A DNA stretch of 46,060 bases, taken from positions 1 through 46,060 of the forward strand of contig JAQBNI010000032.1 in the NCBI GenBank assembly GCA_028288625.1, read 5' to 3'. Shown piece after piece: positions 1 to 7,927 of the stretch. Position numbers and translations under genes: made by a program. Each line of letters starts with the position of its first letter. The stretch's first letter is position 1. The stretch comes from Bacteroidota bacterium (lineage in GTDB: Bacteria > Bacteroidota > Bacteroidia > Chitinophagales > JADIYW01). Under the pieces are notes generated by a model. It saw only the letters and a program-made list of their open reading frames with translations. It did no database searches and was not told the DNA's origin.

Positions 1-447
1 ACACAAAACTGGTTAGTGACGGCTTCTAAATTGACAGGAGGATCTTTTTATACTTTGGGCGACATAGAATATACCACTACAGGAATGCTAAAAATATTTC
101 CGAAAGCAGTGAATGTGGCGCTATTCCGCCCCTACCTCTGGGAGGCGCGAAAACCCATGCTTATACCGGCTGCAATCGAAGGTGTTTTTACCTTTTTTCT
201 TACCGTAAGGTTGTTGTTTAAAGCAGGATTTATTAATTTTTTTAAATTGATAGCGGCAAACCCCGAAGTCCAGTTTTGTATGGTCTTTTCCATCATATTT
301 GCTTTTGCCGTAGGATTTACCAGTTACAATTTCGGCGCCCTCGCAAGGTATAAAATCCCTTTTATGCCTTTCTATTATGTCGCCTTGTTTATATTATCCG
401 ATTCGCAGAAAAAAGCGGAAAAACAGGAATTGAAAATTGCCAACTAA
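1..447 (+). CDS. C-terminal part of a multi-pass membrane protein (cut by the window edge)
   Basis: The reading frame is open from base 1, so this is the 3' part of a longer gene; a GTG at 16 is in frame but need not be the start. The visible piece has two hydrophobic segments (around IPAAIEGVFTFFLTVRLLF and VQFCMVFSIIFAFAVGFT) and then NFGALARYKIPFMPFYYVAL and a charged tail rich in Lys and Glu. The phrase RYKIPFMPFYY resembles the C-terminal ends of large envelope membrane proteins found beside polysaccharide genes in Bacteroidota. That resemblance is from memory and is not a family assignment. A good promoter overlaps its last codons and starts the next gene, so it probably ends its own operon. 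The function is unknown. Confidence 0.6.
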   Translation, partial: TQNWLVTASKLTGGSFYTLGDIEYTTTGMLKIFPKAVNVALFRPYLWEARKPMLIPAAIEGVFTFFLTVRLLFKAGFINFFKLIAANPEVQFCMVFSIIFAFAVGFTSYNFGALARYKIPFMPFYYVALFILSDSQKKAEKQELKIAN

Positions 448-459
448 TGCATATCTTTG
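430..459 (+). promoter_or_regulatory. Bacteroidota-type promoter upstream of ugd
   Basis: A -33 TTG at 430-432 is followed by a 19-nt spacer and TATCTTTG at 452-459. This matches the Bacteroidota sigma-A consensus TTG-N19-TAnnTTTG. It lies 40 nt before the ugd ATG, and its -33 part falls inside the end of the preceding gene. It is the best-matching promoter I found in the window. Confidence 0.7.
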
Positions 460-499
460 CAATCCGATTTTAGAATCATCTTAGAATAAATATTAAGAA

Positions 500-1834
500 A
501 TGAATATAGCTGTTATTGGAACAGGATATGTTGGTTTAGTTACAGGAACTTGCTTGTCAGAAATGGGTAATAACGTAACCTGTGTAGATATTGATGCAGG
601 CAAAGTGGAGAAATTACAATCGGGGCAAATAACGATTTACGAACCCGGATTGGATGTATTATTTCAGCGAAATATAAAAGAAGGCAGATTGCATTTTACG
701 ACAAAGCTCGAACAAGCTATTGAAAATACAACATTGATCTTTCTAGCATTGCCAACTCCTCCAGGTGGCGATGGCTCTGCAGATCTATCATTTGTCCTTG
801 GCGTTGCGGAACAGCTCGGTAAAGTGATAAAAGATTATAAAGTGATCATTAATAAAAGTACAGTGCCTGTTGGAACCGCTGAACGCACTAAAGCTGTCGT
901 TGCTAAAAATGCTAAAGTGGAATTCGATGTTATATCAAATCCGGAATTTCTGCGTGAAGGTGTGGCTGTAGATGATTTTATGAAACCGGACCGTGTGGTG
1001 ATCGGAACAACGTCTGAGAGAGCGCGTAAATTAATGGAGGAGTTATACCGACCGTTTGTGCGACAAGGGAACCCGATCGTATTTATGGATGAACGCAGTT
1101 CTGAAATGACTAAATACGCTGCCAATTCTTACCTCGCTACACGAATTTCTTTCATGAATGAACTGGCGAATCTATGTGAAAAGACTGGTGCTGACGTGGA
1201 AACAGTAAGAATGGGAATGGGCAGCGACAACAGGATTGGAAAAAGATTTTTATTCCCCGGCATCGGCTACGGCGGAAGCTGTTTCCCGAAGGACGTTCAG
1301 GCATTAGCTAAAACGGCAGAAGAAAATAATTACGATTTCAAAATACTGAAAGCTGTAATGAATGTAAATGAAATTCAAAAACATATTCTCGTTGAAAAGA
1401 TCATCAATCATTATGGAAGTGATCTAACTGGCAAGAAAATAGCACTTTGGGGATTGGCTTTTAAACCGAATACAGATGATATCCGAGAAGCACCGGCGTT
1501 ATACATTATCGAGGACCTGCTAAATGCCGGCGCGCAACTCAGTGCATACGATCCCGAAGGAATGAAAAATGTTGAACAGCATTTTACTAATTTGTCCGAT
1601 GATAAAAAATCAAGATTATCTTATTCTGATAACTATTATGAAGTTTTAAAGGATGCTGATTTTTTAGCGATCCTTACAGAGTGGACAGAATTCAGAACAC
1701 CTGATTTCACTAAGGTAAAATCGATGCTTAAAGAGCCTGTAATATTCGACGGAAGAAATTTGTACGATCTTGACGCCATGAAAACGGAAGGATTTCATTA
1801 CAACAGTATCGGCAGAAAAACAATTACTATATAA
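500..1834 (+). CDS. ugd: UDP-glucose 6-dehydrogenase
   Basis: The enzyme oxidises UDP-glucose twice with NAD+ to UDP-glucuronate in the cytoplasm, the entry to UDP-glucuronate and UDP-xylose. The 444-residue length is normal for the family. The N-terminal Rossmann motif GTGYVGLVTGTC lies at residues 7-18, NPEFLREG follows near residue 149, and the catalytic cysteine is C261 in GYGGSCFPKD. The C-terminal UDP-binding domain begins near residue 315 (KKIALWGLAFKPNTDDIREAP). It is preceded by a strong TTG-N19-TATCTTTG promoter and followed after 6 nt by a UDP-glucuronate decarboxylase gene, so the pair is very likely one transcript making UDP-xylose. A UDP-N-acetyl-hexosamine dehydrogenase is the main alternative, but the motifs and the neighbour favour UDP-glucose. 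Confidence 0.93.
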   Translation: MNIAVIGTGYVGLVTGTCLSEMGNNVTCVDIDAGKVEKLQSGQITIYEPGLDVLFQRNIKEGRLHFTTKLEQAIENTTLIFLALPTPPGGDGSADLSFVLGVAEQLGKVIKDYKVIINKSTVPVGTAERTKAVVAKNAKVEFDVISNPEFLREGVAVDDFMKPDRVVIGTTSERARKLMEELYRPFVRQGNPIVFMDERSSEMTKYAANSYLATRISFMNELANLCEKTGADVETVRMGMGSDNRIGKRFLFPGIGYGGSCFPKDVQALAKTAEENNYDFKILKAVMNVNEIQKHILVEKIINHYGSDLTGKKIALWGLAFKPNTDDIREAPALYIIEDLLNAGAQLSAYDPEGMKNVEQHFTNLSDDKKSRLSYSDNYYEVLKDADFLAILTEWTEFRTPDFTKVKSMLKEPVIFDGRNLYDLDAMKTEGFHYNSIGRKTITI

Positions 1835-1840
1835 TTTACG

Positions 1841-2797
1841 ATGAGCGAAAAAGCAGATAAGAAAAGAGTATTAATTACAGGCGCTGCCGGTTTTTTAGGT
1901 TCGCATTTATGTGATAGATTTTTAAAGGAAGGCTATCATGTGATCGGCATGGATAACCTCATCACCGGCAACATAAAAAATATAGAGCATCTCTTTCCGT
2001 CCAAAGATTTTGAATATTATCACCACGATGTAAGTCGCTTTGTACACGTTCCGGGAAAGCTGGATTATATTTTACATTTTGCTTCGCCTGCATCCCCGAT
2101 CGATTATTTGAAAATGCCGATCCAGACTTTAAAAGTGGGTTCGTTAGGCACACATCATTTGTTAGGACTTGCAAAAGAAAAACGCTCGCGAATGCTGATC
2201 GCTTCCACTTCCGAAGTTTATGGCGATCCTACTATTCATCCGCAGCCTGAAGAATATTGGGGAAATGTAAATCCTGTCGGACCGCGTGGAGTATACGATG
2301 AAGCAAAGCGTTTCCAGGAAGCTATCACGATGGCGTATCATAATTTCCACGGAATTGAAACGCGCATCGTCAGAATATTTAATACTTACGGACCAAGAAT
2401 GCGTTTAGATGATGGTCGCGCGTTGCCTGCATTTATGAGCCAGGCGCTGAACGGCGAGGACCTGACTGTATTCGGCGATGGATCGCAAACGCGCTCATTT
2501 TGTTATGTCGATGATTTGGTGGAAGGTATTTACAGGTTGCTCCTGAGTGATTACCATTTGCCAGTAAACATTGGCAATCCGCAGGAAATAACTTTAATGC
2601 AATTCGCTGAAGAAATACTAAAATTAATTCCGGGAAAATCCAAAATAGTTTATCGTCCGTTGCCAACAGATGATCCGAAACAGCGAAGACCGGACATCAC
2701 GAAAGCAAAAAATATTTTAGGATGGGAACCTAAAGTAGAAAGAGCTGAAGGCTTAAAGATCACGCTCGATTATTTCAAAAAAGAATTAGGGAAGTAA
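1841..2797 (+). CDS. uxs: UDP-glucuronate decarboxylase (UDP-xylose synthase)
   Basis: This is an extended short-chain dehydrogenase/reductase that converts UDP-glucuronate to UDP-xylose through a 4-keto intermediate, with bound NAD+. The 318 residues show GAAGFLG at 14-20 (NAD binding), [10 protein letters not shown] at 121-130 with the Glu typical of the decarboxylating family, and YDEAK at 152-156 (catalytic Tyr152 and Lys156). [13 protein letters not shown] and NTYGPRM are also characteristic of UXS. It lies 6 nt after ugd, whose product is its substrate. A plain UDP-glucose 4-epimerase is unlikely because TSEVYGDP and PEEYWG are decarboxylase hallmarks. Downstream, bases 2798-2851 hold only a short repetitive GTAAGTC-like tract. 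Confidence 0.92.
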   Translation: MSEKADKKRVLITGAAGFLGSHLCDRFLKEGYHVIGMDNLITGNIKNIEHLFPSKDFEYYHHDVSRFVHVPGKLDYILHFASPASPIDYLKMPIQTLKVGSLGTHHLLGLAKEKRSRMLIASTSEVYGDPTIHPQPEEYWGNVNPVGPRGVYDEAKRFQEAITMAYHNFHGIETRIVRIFNTYGPRMRLDDGRALPAFMSQALNGEDLTVFGDGSQTRSFCYVDDLVEGIYRLLLSDYHLPVNIGNPQEITLMQFAEEILKLIPGKSKIVYRPLPTDDPKQRRPDITKAKNILGWEPKVERAEGLKITLDYFKKELGK

Positions 2798-2851
2798 GTT
2801 GTAAGTCATAAGTCGTAAGAATTTCATTCTCACTTTCATACTTCACTTTCA

Positions 2852-3364
2852 CTATTTAAACCAGTCCGCATACTTCACGTAATTATTTGCAATGCGCTCA
2901 TTCTGGTCTTTGAATGTTTCTTCATCCAGTTGCTTAACTTTCTTTGCAGGAACACCTGCATAAATACTACCAGCCTCCACTCTTGTATTTTCTAACACCA
3001 CAGCGCCTGCAGCAATTAACGCATTCTTTTCGATATAACAATTATCCATTACGATCGCGCCCATCCCGATCAGTACATTATCCTCGATCGTGCAGCCGTG
3101 CACTAACGCATGATGCCCGATGGAAACATTATTTCCGATAATTGTTTTTGTTTTTTCAAATGTGCAATGCAACACGGCATTGTCCTGAATATTTACTTTG
3201 TTACCAATCCTTATGGAGTTCACATCGCCGCGGATCACTGCATTAAACCATACACTGCAATCATCTCCGATTTCCACATCTCCAACGACTGTACAATTCG
3301 GAGCTAAATAAATATTGTTTCCAAATTTTGGTGAAAAGCCTCTGCACGTTAAAATTAAAGACAT
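2852..3364 (-). CDS. Gamma-carbonic anhydrase family protein (left-handed beta-helix)
   Basis: This is a 170-residue hexapeptide-repeat protein of the YrdA/PaaY/gamma-carbonic anhydrase family, usually a cytoplasmic trimer. Repeats run from about residue 18 to 150, with the family signature RGDVNSIRIGNKVNIQD. The three zinc ligands expected from the family are all present: H66 in VLHC, then H84 and H89 in GHHALVHGC, with the same 5-residue spacing as in Cam. A C-terminal helix closes the chain. Members with all ligands bind metal, but many show little carbonic anhydrase activity, so the substrate is uncertain. The gene stands alone, facing the ugd-uxs operon and divergent from the small lipoprotein gene. 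Confidence 0.88.
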   Translation of the reverse strand: MSLILTCRGFSPKFGNNIYLAPNCTVVGDVEIGDDCSVWFNAVIRGDVNSIRIGNKVNIQDNAVLHCTFEKTKTIIGNNVSIGHHALVHGCTIEDNVLIGMGAIVMDNCYIEKNALIAAGAVVLENTRVEAGSIYAGVPAKKVKQLDEETFKDQNERIANNYVKYADWFK

Positions 3365-3430
3365 ACTTTTTCGTTCTATTTAGTAAATTTAATGAATGAT
3401 CAGCGATAACCGCAGCTCAAAAAAATTATT

Positions 3431-3586
3431 ATGAAAATATCTTCGCATCTTATTTTTCTTTTCTTAATTACTATCCTGCTGTCTTCCTGTGCAGCGTCCA
3501 AATCAAAAAAATGCAATTGTCCAACATTTGGAAAAAATAAATCTCACGGACAAGTACTTCACTCCACAAAAACAAAAACGGCTTAA
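3431..3586 (+). CDS. Small (51 aa) lipoprotein
   Basis: The ATG at 3431 opens a 51-codon frame ending TAA at 3584-3586. The product has a positive N-terminus, a hydrophobic stretch and a lipobox LLSSC with Cys20 as the lipidation site. The mature part of about 32 residues is Lys-rich and carries a CNCP pair of cysteines. The hydrophobic signal and lipobox make it credible despite its size. It overlaps by 4 nt the stop end of the convergent transporter gene. Similar tiny Cys-rich lipoproteins are common in Bacteroidota and have no known function. Confidence 0.65.
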   Translation: MKISSHLIFLFLITILLSSCAASKSKKCNCPTFGKNKSHGQVLHSTKTKTA

Positions 3587-4470
3587 TTTCTCGATCCGAC
3601 ATACACCCCGATCAGGATGATCATCAATCCTCCAAAATGAATCGGCAATATTTTTTCATTATCCAGCAAGCCGACAATAATTGAAACCAGCGGAATTAAA
3701 TAAGTCGTCATCGTAGCAAATAATGCTGATGTCCGCTGCGTTAAAATATTGAAAATAACCTGCGCATATGCAGTACCGAGAATTCCCAGTAACAGCAAGT
3801 ATTTCAGGCTATGCCAGCAAATTACCGGTTGTTGTATCATTTGATGAAAGGCGCCTGTAAAATATAAATATGCCAGGGCAAAAGGCGCCACAAAAGTATA
3901 TTGTAATAATGCGAGGACAATTGGATTTTCATCCTGGAAATTAGCTTTAAAAATATTCGCATTGATGCCGTAACAAATGGTTGCAACGAGCGGCATCAGA
4001 ATATAAATATTGATTTCTGTTATGCTGGTTTGTTTTGACAAGACAATAATAAGTGCGCCGATAAATCCTACAGCAACACCAATGATTTTATTTTGTGTGA
4101 GTGGCACGCGAAAAAACAGGCTGCCGAACAACAATGCAAATAAGGGCGTCGTACCATTCATGATGCCGGTGAGTCCACTGTCGATCTTTGTTTCAGCAGT
4201 GCAAAAAAGAATTGCCGGAATTAAATTTCCGAACAACCCCAGAAGCGGAATAAATTTCCATTTAGACGCAGGAATATTTAATTTTTTATAATTCCAGATG
4301 ATCAATGGTACAAGGGAAAGAAAAGCAATCGACATGCGAAAAGCAGCTACCTGCACCGGGTGAAATACCTCCAGTCCCTTCTTGATAAAATAGAAAGAAA
4401 ATCCCCAAACCACAGACAATGCTGTAAACATTATCCAATCTCCCCCGCCGATCTTTTTATGCTGTTCCAT
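3583..4470 (-). CDS. EamA/DMT-superfamily membrane transporter
   Basis: This 295-residue protein has about ten hydrophobic segments arranged as two EamA repeats, roughly residues 14-142 and 152-290. The first repeat opens with ALSVVWGFSFYFIKKG, typical of the RhaT/YdcZ-like drug/metabolite transporters. These proteins usually export amino acids, nucleosides or other small metabolites across the inner membrane, and the substrate cannot be read from the sequence. A TAnnTTTG element ends 7 nt before the ATG, giving a very short leader. The 3' end overlaps the convergent small lipoprotein gene by 4 nt. Confidence 0.85.
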   Translation of the reverse strand: MEQHKKIGGGDWIMFTALSVVWGFSFYFIKKGLEVFHPVQVAAFRMSIAFLSLVPLIIWNYKKLNIPASKWKFIPLLGLFGNLIPAILFCTAETKIDSGLTGIMNGTTPLFALLFGSLFFRVPLTQNKIIGVAVGFIGALIIVLSKQTSITEINIYILMPLVATICYGINANIFKANFQDENPIVLALLQYTFVAPFALAYLYFTGAFHQMIQQPVICWHSLKYLLLLGILGTAYAQVIFNILTQRTSALFATMTTYLIPLVSIIVGLLDNEKILPIHFGGLMIILIGVYVGSRN

Positions 4471-4477
4471 GAATTGG

Positions 4478-4485
4478 CAAAAGTA
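4478..4485 (-). promoter_or_regulatory. Candidate -7 element for the EamA transporter gene
   Basis: On the minus strand the bases read TACTTTTG, a full match to TAnnTTTG, ending 7 nt upstream of the transporter ATG. No clear -33 TTG is present at the expected spacing. The transcript would be almost leaderless. Confidence 0.35.
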
Positions 4486-4562
4486 AGAATTAACTATAAC
4501 ATAGAAGGTTGCAGTTATTAACGGAACATTGTGTTTGGCAAACTATTTGTATATTTCAATTG

Positions 4563-5042
4563 ATGAAAAAATGCAGCCTGTTTTTAATGACTTGTTTCTT
4601 CCTGTTGAGATCATATGCTCAGGAGATCACCATAGTAAAAATTGAAGATCTCAAAAAAGTATATGAAAAGCCGAATGATACGACGTACATCATCAACTTT
4701 TTTGCAACCTGGTGCGGACCATGCATGATGGAAATGCCTGTGCTCAATGAGTTTTATCGAAACAATAAAAACACAAGCAAGCAGCTCATTTTTGTTAGCC
4801 TCGACAACTCAAAATATCTCAAAAAACTTCCGTCATTCATTAAAAAATTAAAGATCGAAGCTCCCGTTTATTTATTAAATGAAAGCAGTGATTTCTCCTG
4901 GCTGCCGCTGATCGATAAGCGCTGGCAGGGCAGTATTCCCGCAACGATGGTCGTGAACAACAAGAAACATATCCAGGCTTTTTTCGAAACTCCTTTGGAG
5001 CAAGGTCAGCTGGAATTCTATTTAAAGAAGTTGGGTTTATAA
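4563..5042 (+). CDS. Exported thioredoxin-like (TlpA/ResA type) protein
   Basis: The frame is open further upstream to 4509, but the ATG at 4563 gives a proper signal peptide (MKKCSLFLMTCFFLLRSYAQ) and is the likely start, for a 159-residue protein. The mature part has a thioredoxin fold with the active site WCGPC at residues 50-54 after INFFAT, and a cis-Pro region near GSIPATMV. Single-domain periplasmic thioredoxins of this kind reduce or shuffle disulfides, for example in cytochrome c maturation or envelope repair. It has no obvious partner gene nearby, so its target is unknown. Confidence 0.85.
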   Translation: MKKCSLFLMTCFFLLRSYAQEITIVKIEDLKKVYEKPNDTTYIINFFATWCGPCMMEMPVLNEFYRNNKNTSKQLIFVSLDNSKYLKKLPSFIKKLKIEAPVYLLNESSDFSWLPLIDKRWQGSIPATMVVNNKKHIQAFFETPLEQGQLEFYLKKLGL

Positions 5043-5067
5043 TTTTCTCTTACTTACGACTTAATAG

Positions 5068-5075
5068 TACATTTG
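5068..5075 (+). promoter_or_regulatory. Candidate -7 element upstream of the DUF4403-like gene
   Basis: TACATTTG matches TAnnTTTG and ends 16 nt before the ATG at 5092. There is no clear -33 TTG at 19 nt spacing, only a T-rich stretch. Confidence 0.35.
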
Positions 5076-5091
5076 CGTAACAGCAGATCTT

Positions 5092-5931
5092 ATGACCATT
5101 TTAGAGCGCGTTTTAGGTGGAAATATTTTTTATGATTTTTGGAAACAGGTCCAGCAATATATTTTTTCTGAAAAAAGATTTATTCAGCTGATCACGCTGC
5201 AGCCAATAGAAATTTACAATACATCAAGCGAGCTCGAAATAGATAATGCAAAGATCAGCTTGTTTATCAGGAGCACTGTGGAAAATATTATGCAGCGCAG
5301 GATCGATAAAACAATAAACCTGCTCACCTTTAATCTTGCTGGAAATCAAAAGAAAGATTCTTTCACTTATGATTTTGACGTATTGATCAGGGCACAAATG
5401 TTATACAAGGATGTTTCTGTTTTTTTTAATCATCATTTTTCAAACCAGTCTTACCCGATCGAAGAAAAAAAATATTATCTCACTATTGAGAATTTTCACT
5501 TTCATAATCACGGCACAAAGGCAGTTGTAGATGTGCCTTTCACATTGGATGCAAAATGGTGGATATTTAAAAGGAAGATGACGGGAACAGCAATATTTAA
5601 AGGCTCTGTCAACTTTCATCATCCTAAATATGTTGTAAAGACACGCAACCTGAATTACGAACTCGAAACAAAAAGTTTTATTTTACAAGTGATTGATAAA
5701 TTTTATCACAAAGAGCTGATTAAGTTTCTCGCAGAATTCTTACAATATAATTTTAAAGAAGAATTATTTCACGCAAAAACAGAAGCGCAATTGCAGATCA
5801 ACGAAGTGCAAAGTCAATCCAACTGGATCAACGGCAGCATAAACGATCTCGATCTGGAGCGCATCACCATTGAAAATGACGGCATCCATGGAGTCTTTCT
5901 CGCAAAAGGAAAATTGCACATGATAAGATAA
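5092..5931 (+). CDS. Hypothetical protein, DUF4403-like
   Basis: This is a 279-residue soluble protein with no signal peptide and no membrane segment. The sequence alternates short beta strands with polar turns. Its second half follows the layout I associate with the C-terminal half of DUF4403: a beta strand, a helix like FYHKELIKFLAEFLQYNF, then GSINDLDLERITIENDGIHGVFLAKGKL at the end. DUF4403 proteins are normally about 450-500 residues, so this would be a half-length relative or a different family of similar fold. It has its own TACATTTG element and is followed by a sugar epimerase gene after 29 nt, which may be a shared transcript. The function is unknown. Confidence 0.7.
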   Translation: MTILERVLGGNIFYDFWKQVQQYIFSEKRFIQLITLQPIEIYNTSSELEIDNAKISLFIRSTVENIMQRRIDKTINLLTFNLAGNQKKDSFTYDFDVLIRAQMLYKDVSVFFNHHFSNQSYPIEEKKYYLTIENFHFHNHGTKAVVDVPFTLDAKWWIFKRKMTGTAIFKGSVNFHHPKYVVKTRNLNYELETKSFILQVIDKFYHKELIKFLAEFLQYNFKEELFHAKTEAQLQINEVQSQSNWINGSINDLDLERITIENDGIHGVFLAKGKLHMIR

Positions 5932-5960
5932 ACAACAAAAATTCCTAATTTCACCTTCTC

Positions 5961-6950
5961 ATGTATACGCAGTCATTACATAAAACGCCGGTAGAAAATA
6001 AACGGTTCCTCGTCACCGGCGGAGCAGGATTTATTGGCGCTAACATAACAGAATATTTATTGCTGCATGGCGCAAAGGTTCGTGTACTTGATAATCTTGC
6101 AACAGGGAATATTGAAAACCTGAAAGAGTTTGAGTCTAATCCCAATTTCGATTTTTTTGAAGGAGACCTGCGAAATGTAAATGATTGCGTAAATGCATGT
6201 AAAGAAATTGATGCCGTTTGTCACCAGGCTGCAATTGGCTCCGTTCCGCGTTCCATTAAAGATCCCGTCACAACAAACGATGTGAATATTGGCGGTTTCA
6301 TCAATATACTCACAGCCGCAAAAGATGCAGGAATAAAACGGTTTGTGTACGCATCTTCATCTTCCGTTTATGGCGACGAACCCAATCTTCCTAAAAAAGA
6401 AGAAAAGATCGGCAACCCGTTATCGCCGTATGCTGTAACGAAATTTGCAAATGAAGTGTATGCAAATGTTTTTGCAAGAGTCTATCAACTGGAATTGATC
6501 GGCTTGAGGTATTTTAATATTTTCGGACCGAAGCAAGATCCTTATGGAGAATATGCAGCGGTGATGCCATTGTTTATAAAATCGTTGCTGAATAATGAAG
6601 CGCCATTCATTAACGGCGATGGAGAACAAACGCGCGATTTCACCTTCATACATAACGCCGTTCAGGCAAATATTCTCAGCTTAACCTGCGACAATTCCTC
6701 AGCATACAACCACGTTTATAACGTTGCCTTTGGTCAACGCTTTACCATCAACCAGATGTATGAAGCGATCAAAATTTCACTTGGAAAAAATATTCCTGCG
6801 CAGCATCGCGAACCGCGGCAAGGAGACATTAGAGATTCACTTGCGGATATCTCCAAAGCTCAGCAACTCTTAGACTATAAACCACAGTATTCCTTTGAAC
6901 AAGGACTGCCATTAACCATTGCTTATTTCAAAAAAGTATTTGGCAGCTAA
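5961..6950 (+). CDS. UDP-N-acetylhexosamine 4-epimerase-like (WbpP/TviC type) SDR
   Basis: This 329-residue extended SDR has an NAD motif GGAGFIG at 20-26 and catalytic Tyr157/Lys161 in SPYAVTK. Blocks AAIGSVPRSI, SSSSVYGD, LRYFNIFGPKQDPYGEYAAVMP and NGDGEQTRDFTFI match the WbpP/TviC group, which interconverts UDP-GlcNAc and UDP-GalNAc or their uronates for O-antigen and Vi-type polysaccharide. The start at 5961 gives 11 residues before the first strand. A second ATG is not needed. It sits apart from the large polysaccharide locus but probably feeds it or lipopolysaccharide. UDP-glucose 4-epimerase is an alternative substrate assignment. Confidence 0.82.
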   Translation: MYTQSLHKTPVENKRFLVTGGAGFIGANITEYLLLHGAKVRVLDNLATGNIENLKEFESNPNFDFFEGDLRNVNDCVNACKEIDAVCHQAAIGSVPRSIKDPVTTNDVNIGGFINILTAAKDAGIKRFVYASSSSVYGDEPNLPKKEEKIGNPLSPYAVTKFANEVYANVFARVYQLELIGLRYFNIFGPKQDPYGEYAAVMPLFIKSLLNNEAPFINGDGEQTRDFTFIHNAVQANILSLTCDNSSAYNHVYNVAFGQRFTINQMYEAIKISLGKNIPAQHREPRQGDIRDSLADISKAQQLLDYKPQYSFEQGLPLTIAYFKKVFGS

Positions 6951-7053
6951 CCCAAAACTTCCGTATTGACTTAAAAAATGTGAATTTTGCAATATATTCA
7001 TTAATAAAACCTTATAACACGATGGTCGCGTGCTCTTTTCTACCCTAAAAATG

Positions 7054-7061
7054 TATCTTTG
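7054..7061 (+). promoter_or_regulatory. Candidate -7 element upstream of the DUF6089-uppS-bamA operon
   Basis: TATCTTTG matches TAnnTTTG and lies 23 nt before the TTG start at 7085. There is an in-frame TAA at 7046, just upstream, so translation cannot begin earlier. No good -33 TTG is visible. It would drive the envelope biogenesis cluster. Confidence 0.5.
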
Positions 7062-7084
7062 TTCCTCTTTTTAAACCACTCTTT

Positions 7085-7927
7085 TTGACTAAGAGCTTAA
7101 AAATAATTTGTCTGCTGTTAACCATGCATCTTGGTAATAAAAATTTGTTCTCACAAGAGAATGAGTTTGGCTATTGGGCGGGCACTGCGGTCTATCTTGG
7201 AGACCTCAATCCTACACTTTCATTCAAAGACGCGCGTTGGGCAACCGGCGTTTTTTACAGGTACAACCTGAACAACAGGATGGCGGTAAGAGCAGAAATA
7301 AATTATGGCTTTCTCGACGCAGCGGATAGCCGGATCAAGAACTATCCTTACCTGCAGGCGCGCAACCTCAGTTTTCAATCACATATTGTAGAGCTTGCAG
7401 CAACTTTCGAATTGAATTTCTTTAAGTATTCATTGGTGAAGTCGCGTGACACCCGCAACTGGACGCCTTATATTTTTTTAGGTGGAAGTCTGTTTTACTA
7501 TAATCCAACTATCTCTTTCGGAGGACAAACCATTAAACTGGAATCCGTGGGAACGGAAGGACAAAAGACGCCTAACCGTCCTGTAAAAAATAAAGGTTAC
7601 GATCAATATGCGTTTGCAATCCCTTACGGAGGCGGCGTGAAGATCGGCTTAACGCAAAATTGGGCGTTGAATGTTGAAGTGAGCAGCCGGCTGACCTTTT
7701 CAGATTATTTAGATGATGTCAGCAATAATTATCCCGATGAAATAGATGTGAATTATTTTCTAAACGGAACAAACCTCGGTCTGGATATCTACGACAGGTC
7801 TGTTACAAAGGTCGGGATTGCCGGCAAGCAGCGTGGCACCAGCAAGGATAAAGACAGGTTTATGTTCGTTGGAGTAGGCGTAACCTATACTATCCAAACC
7901 ACTAAATGTCCAAAAGTTTTTAATTGA
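7085..7927 (+). CDS. DUF6089 family outer membrane beta-barrel protein
   Basis: This 280-residue protein has an N-terminal signal-like segment (LKIICLLLTMHL) followed by ENEFGYWAGTAVYLGDLNPTLSF and many amphipathic beta strands, as in small outer membrane barrels. DUF6089 proteins are regularly found just before the isoprenyl transferase and bamA genes in Bacteroidota, and the gene order here agrees. The start is TTG at 7085: an in-frame stop at 7046 blocks anything much longer, and the next ATG (7124) would cut off the hydrophobic signal. The stop overlaps the uppS start by 4 nt (TTGA), which suggests translational coupling. Its molecular role is unknown. Confidence 0.82.
   Translation: MTKSLKIICLLLTMHLGNKNLFSQENEFGYWAGTAVYLGDLNPTLSFKDARWATGVFYRYNLNNRMAVRAEINYGFLDAADSRIKNYPYLQARNLSFQSHIVELAATFELNFFKYSLVKSRDTRNWTPYIFLGGSLFYYNPTISFGGQTIKLESVGTEGQKTPNRPVKNKGYDQYAFAIPYGGGVKIGLTQNWALNVEVSSRLTFSDYLDDVSNNYPDEIDVNYFLNGTNLGLDIYDRSVTKVGIAGKQRGTSKDKDRFMFVGVGVTYTIQTTKCPKVFN

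Noticed and set aside
835-1125. Minus-strand frame inside ugd, and similar frames inside bamA, uvrA, accC and other genes
   Set aside because: They lie wholly within strongly supported genes, have low-complexity or implausible composition and no motifs.
2798-2851. Short GTAAGTC-like repeats after uxs as a CRISPR or regulatory array
   Set aside because: Only two or three degenerate 8- to 9-nt units with no spacers of regular size.
4509-4562. Longer N-terminus for the thioredoxin-like protein
   Set aside because: The extension puts 18 residues before a clean signal peptide that starts with ATG at 4563.
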